From contig NZ_AP027058.1 in NCBI RefSeq assembly GCF_027925025.1, positions 992,001-1,056,000 on the forward strand: a stretch of 64,000 nt of DNA. The letters run 5' to 3'. Shown here in pieces: positions 62,281 to 64,000 of the stretch. A program made the position numbers and the translations under genes. This DNA is from Limnohabitans sp. MORI2 (GTDB taxonomy: Bacteria; Pseudomonadota; Gammaproteobacteria; Burkholderiales; Burkholderiaceae_C). Under the pieces are notes generated by a model. It ran no database searches. It was not told the DNA's origin and was given only the letters and a program-made list of their open reading frames with translations. The first letter of the stretch is position 1. Each line of letters starts with the position of its first letter.

Positions 62281-64000
62281 TTGTCTATCAAGTTTGTGCC
62301 CGTTTTGTCTTCGTCCGCTCCCTTCCAAATTGAATTTCCAGAATCGTTGCCCGTCTCGGCCAGACGTGAGGAAATCATGGCGGCCATGCAGGCGCACCAA
62401 GTGGTCATCGTGTGTGGCGAAACGGGCTCGGGCAAAACCACGCAGCTGCCCAAGATGGCGCTGGCTTTGGGGCGGGGGCTAGGTCTTAACGCCAAGCCTG
62501 GTCAGCGCAAGCAGATCATCGGCCACACCCAGCCCCGACGTATCGCTGCCAGCTCGGTGGCCAAGCGCATAGCCGAAGAACTCAAAACGCCGCTGGGCGA
62601 GGTGGTTGGCTACAAGGTGCGCTTCCAAGACCGTTTGAGCAAAGACGCGTCGGTTAAGTTGATGACCGACGGCATTTTGCTGGCCGAGACGCAAACCGAC
62701 CCGCTGCTCAAAGCGTACGACACCCTCATCATCGACGAGGCGCACGAGCGCAGCCTGAACATCGACTTCCTTCTGGGCTATTTGCGCGAAATCTTGCCGC
62801 GCAGGCCTGACCTGAAAATCATCGTCACCTCGGCCACGATTGACGCAGATCGATTTGCCCAGCACTTTGCGTCAATGAGACCGGCGCAGGGCCGCCCCAA
62901 GACGGGCTCAGCCCCCTCGGGGGGCAGCGACCCACACGAAGTGGGGGAGCGTGGGGGCATGGTGTTATGTCCAGCGCCGGTGCTCATGGTGTCGGGCCGC
63001 ACCTTTCCGGTGGAAATGCGCTACCGCCCATTTGAAGAAAAGCGCGACTACGACCTGAACAACGCCATAGCCGACGGCGTGGACGAGCTGTGGAGCAACC
63101 CCAGCCAGCAAGGCGACATCTTGGTGTTCTTACCGGGCGAGCGCGAAATTCGCGAAGCAGCAGACCACTTGCGTGCGCACCTGAGCCACAGCCCGGTGTT
63201 GCGTGGGACAGATGTGTTGCCGCTGTTTGCACGCCTGTCGCAAGCTGAGCAAGACCGCGTGTTTGACAGCCACAGTGGCCGCCGCATCGTGCTGGCCACC
63301 AACGTGGCCGAGACCTCGCTCACCGTGCCTGGCATTCGCTATGTGATTGATGCAGGCACGGCACGCGTCAAGCGCTACAGCTGGCGCAGCAAAGTGGAGC
63401 AGTTGATGGTCGAGCCCATCAGCCAAGCCGCAGCCAACCAACGCGCTGGCCGTTGCGGCCGTGTGGCCAACGGCATTTGCATCCGCTTGTACGACGAGGT
63501 GGATTTCAACGGCAGAACGAAATTTACCGACCCCGAAATTTTGCGTTCATCGTTGGCCGGTGTGATCTTGCGCATGAAGTCGCTTCACTTGGGCAACGTG
63601 GAACAGTTCCCGTTCCTCGAAGCGCCGCGCCCCAAAGCGATTGCCGATGGTTACCAGTTGCTCAGCGAACTCGGCGCGGTGGACGATGACAACGAACTCA
63701 CCAACGTGGGCCGCGAGTTGGCCAAGTTGCCGCTCGACCCCCGCGTGGGGCGCATGATTTTGGAAGCGCGTGAGCGCAACGCTTTGGACGAAGTGCTCAT
63801 CATCGCCTCGGCCCTGAGCGTGCAAGACGTGCGCGACCGCCCTTTGGAAGCGCAAGCCGCCGCTGACCAAGCACATGCCAAGTTTGATGACGACAAGAGT
63901 GAATTCAGCGGCTACCTCAACTTGTGGAAGTGGCTTGAAAACTCACGCGGTGGCAAGCCCCATGTGCCTGCGAGCATCAAGCACCAGTTGGCAGTTAAAC
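62281..64000 (+). CDS. hrpA: ATP-dependent DEAH-box RNA helicase HrpA, partial
   Basis: The first 573 or so codons of HrpA; the gene continues beyond the right edge. Walker [34 protein letters not shown], Walker [21 protein letters not shown], then [21 protein letters not shown] and [20 protein letters not shown] of the second RecA domain. HrpA resolves stalled or collided ribosomes in E. coli. Start uncertain: TTG 62281 or GTG 62296. The frame contains an in-frame repeat insert near residues 200-230. Confidence 0.92.
   Translation, partial: MSIKFVPVLSSSAPFQIEFPESLPVSARREEIMAAMQAHQVVIVCGETGSGKTTQLPKMALALGRGLGLNAKPGQRKQIIGHTQPRRIAASSVAKRIAEELKTPLGEVVGYKVRFQDRLSKDASVKLMTDGILLAETQTDPLLKAYDTLIIDEAHERSLNIDFLLGYLREILPRRPDLKIIVTSATIDADRFAQHFASMRPAQGRPKTGSAPSGGSDPHEVGERGGMVLCPAPVLMVSGRTFPVEMRYRPFEEKRDYDLNNAIADGVDELWSNPSQQGDILVFLPGEREIREAADHLRAHLSHSPVLRGTDVLPLFARLSQAEQDRVFDSHSGRRIVLATNVAETSLTVPGIRYVIDAGTARVKRYSWRSKVEQLMVEPISQAAANQRAGRCGRVANGICIRLYDEVDFNGRTKFTDPEILRSSLAGVILRMKSLHLGNVEQFPFLEAPRPKAIADGYQLLSELGAVDDDNELTNVGRELAKLPLDPRVGRMILEARERNALDEVLIIASALSVQDVRDRPLEAQAAADQAHAKFDDDKSEFSGYLNLWKWLENSRGGKPHVPASIKHQLAVK
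62878..62970 (+). repeat. In-frame GC-rich repeat element inside hrpA
   Basis: Between the conserved [15 protein letters not shown] block and [16 protein letters not shown], the frame carries about 30 extra residues ([19 protein letters not shown] and flanks). The DNA (CAGCCCCCTCGGGGGGCAGC) is palindromic and resembles a dispersed intergenic repeat I recall from Comamonadaceae genomes. It keeps the frame open. Boundaries are approximate. Confidence 0.6.

Overview
The window looks like chromosomal DNA of a betaproteobacterium of the order Burkholderiales, most likely a freshwater Comamonadaceae (Limnohabitans/Rhodoferax-like). This rests on recalled protein family resemblance, moderate GC, a single-subunit NADP isocitrate dehydrogenase and a Comamonadaceae-style GC-rich repeat inside hrpA. 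No search was run. Coding density is very high and both strands are used. I see no rRNA, tRNA, CRISPR array, insertion sequence or prophage, and no gene-free stretch above about 300 bases.

Layout. 1-5.6 kb is a minus-strand assimilatory sulfate reduction operon (tauE-like exporter, cysI, DUF934, cysH, cysD, cysN; cysN runs off the left edge). 5.8-10.25 kb holds icd and the divergent pobA/pobR pair. 10.3-19.2 kb is a light/photolyase island: a seven-gene minus-strand operon (MerR regulator, DUF2237, pterin dehydratase, small membrane protein, DUF2256, cryptochrome/photolyase, iron-sulfur photolyase), a divergent plus-strand run (Rrf2, TIGR03643, MpaB-like oxygenase, degenerate response regulator) and a convergent DUF2878-DUF3833 pair. 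19.3-21.7 kb is an arsenic resistance operon. 21.8-28.4 kb is pstSCAB-phoU-phoB-phoR.

28.4-36 kb holds a CorA-like transporter, a beta-barrel candidate, dgkA, ppk2 and a TRAP transporter. 35.9-46 kb is rich in membrane lipid genes: olsA-like and olsB, a PlcP-like phosphoesterase, two GT4 glycosyltransferases, lplT, an Mpo1-like protein, a class III aminotransferase and psd. 46-52.8 kb is polyphosphate and phosphate acquisition (ppk1, sixA, ppx, phoX). 52.8-64 kb holds an LRR-kinase, chrA, a decayed mnmC, yggX, a thiol dioxygenase-rhodanese fusion, dsbB, a lipoprotein, argA and hrpA, which runs off the right edge.

How the genes work together. The most interesting reading is that about 30 kb forms a phosphate-starvation programme. 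I read PhoB-type boxes (TGTCA-like half-sites 11 bp apart) in front of pstS, dgkA, olsA, olsB, a GT4 gene, the Mpo1-like gene, a small membrane protein, ppk1 and phoX, plus one orphan box at the 3' end of ppx. Together the genes would sense phosphate, scavenge it, store it as polyphosphate and replace phospholipids with ornithine lipids and glycolipids. The second candidate system is the light island, where translationally coupled genes of unknown function sit with two photolyase-family proteins and a MerR regulator that lacks a visible B12 motif.
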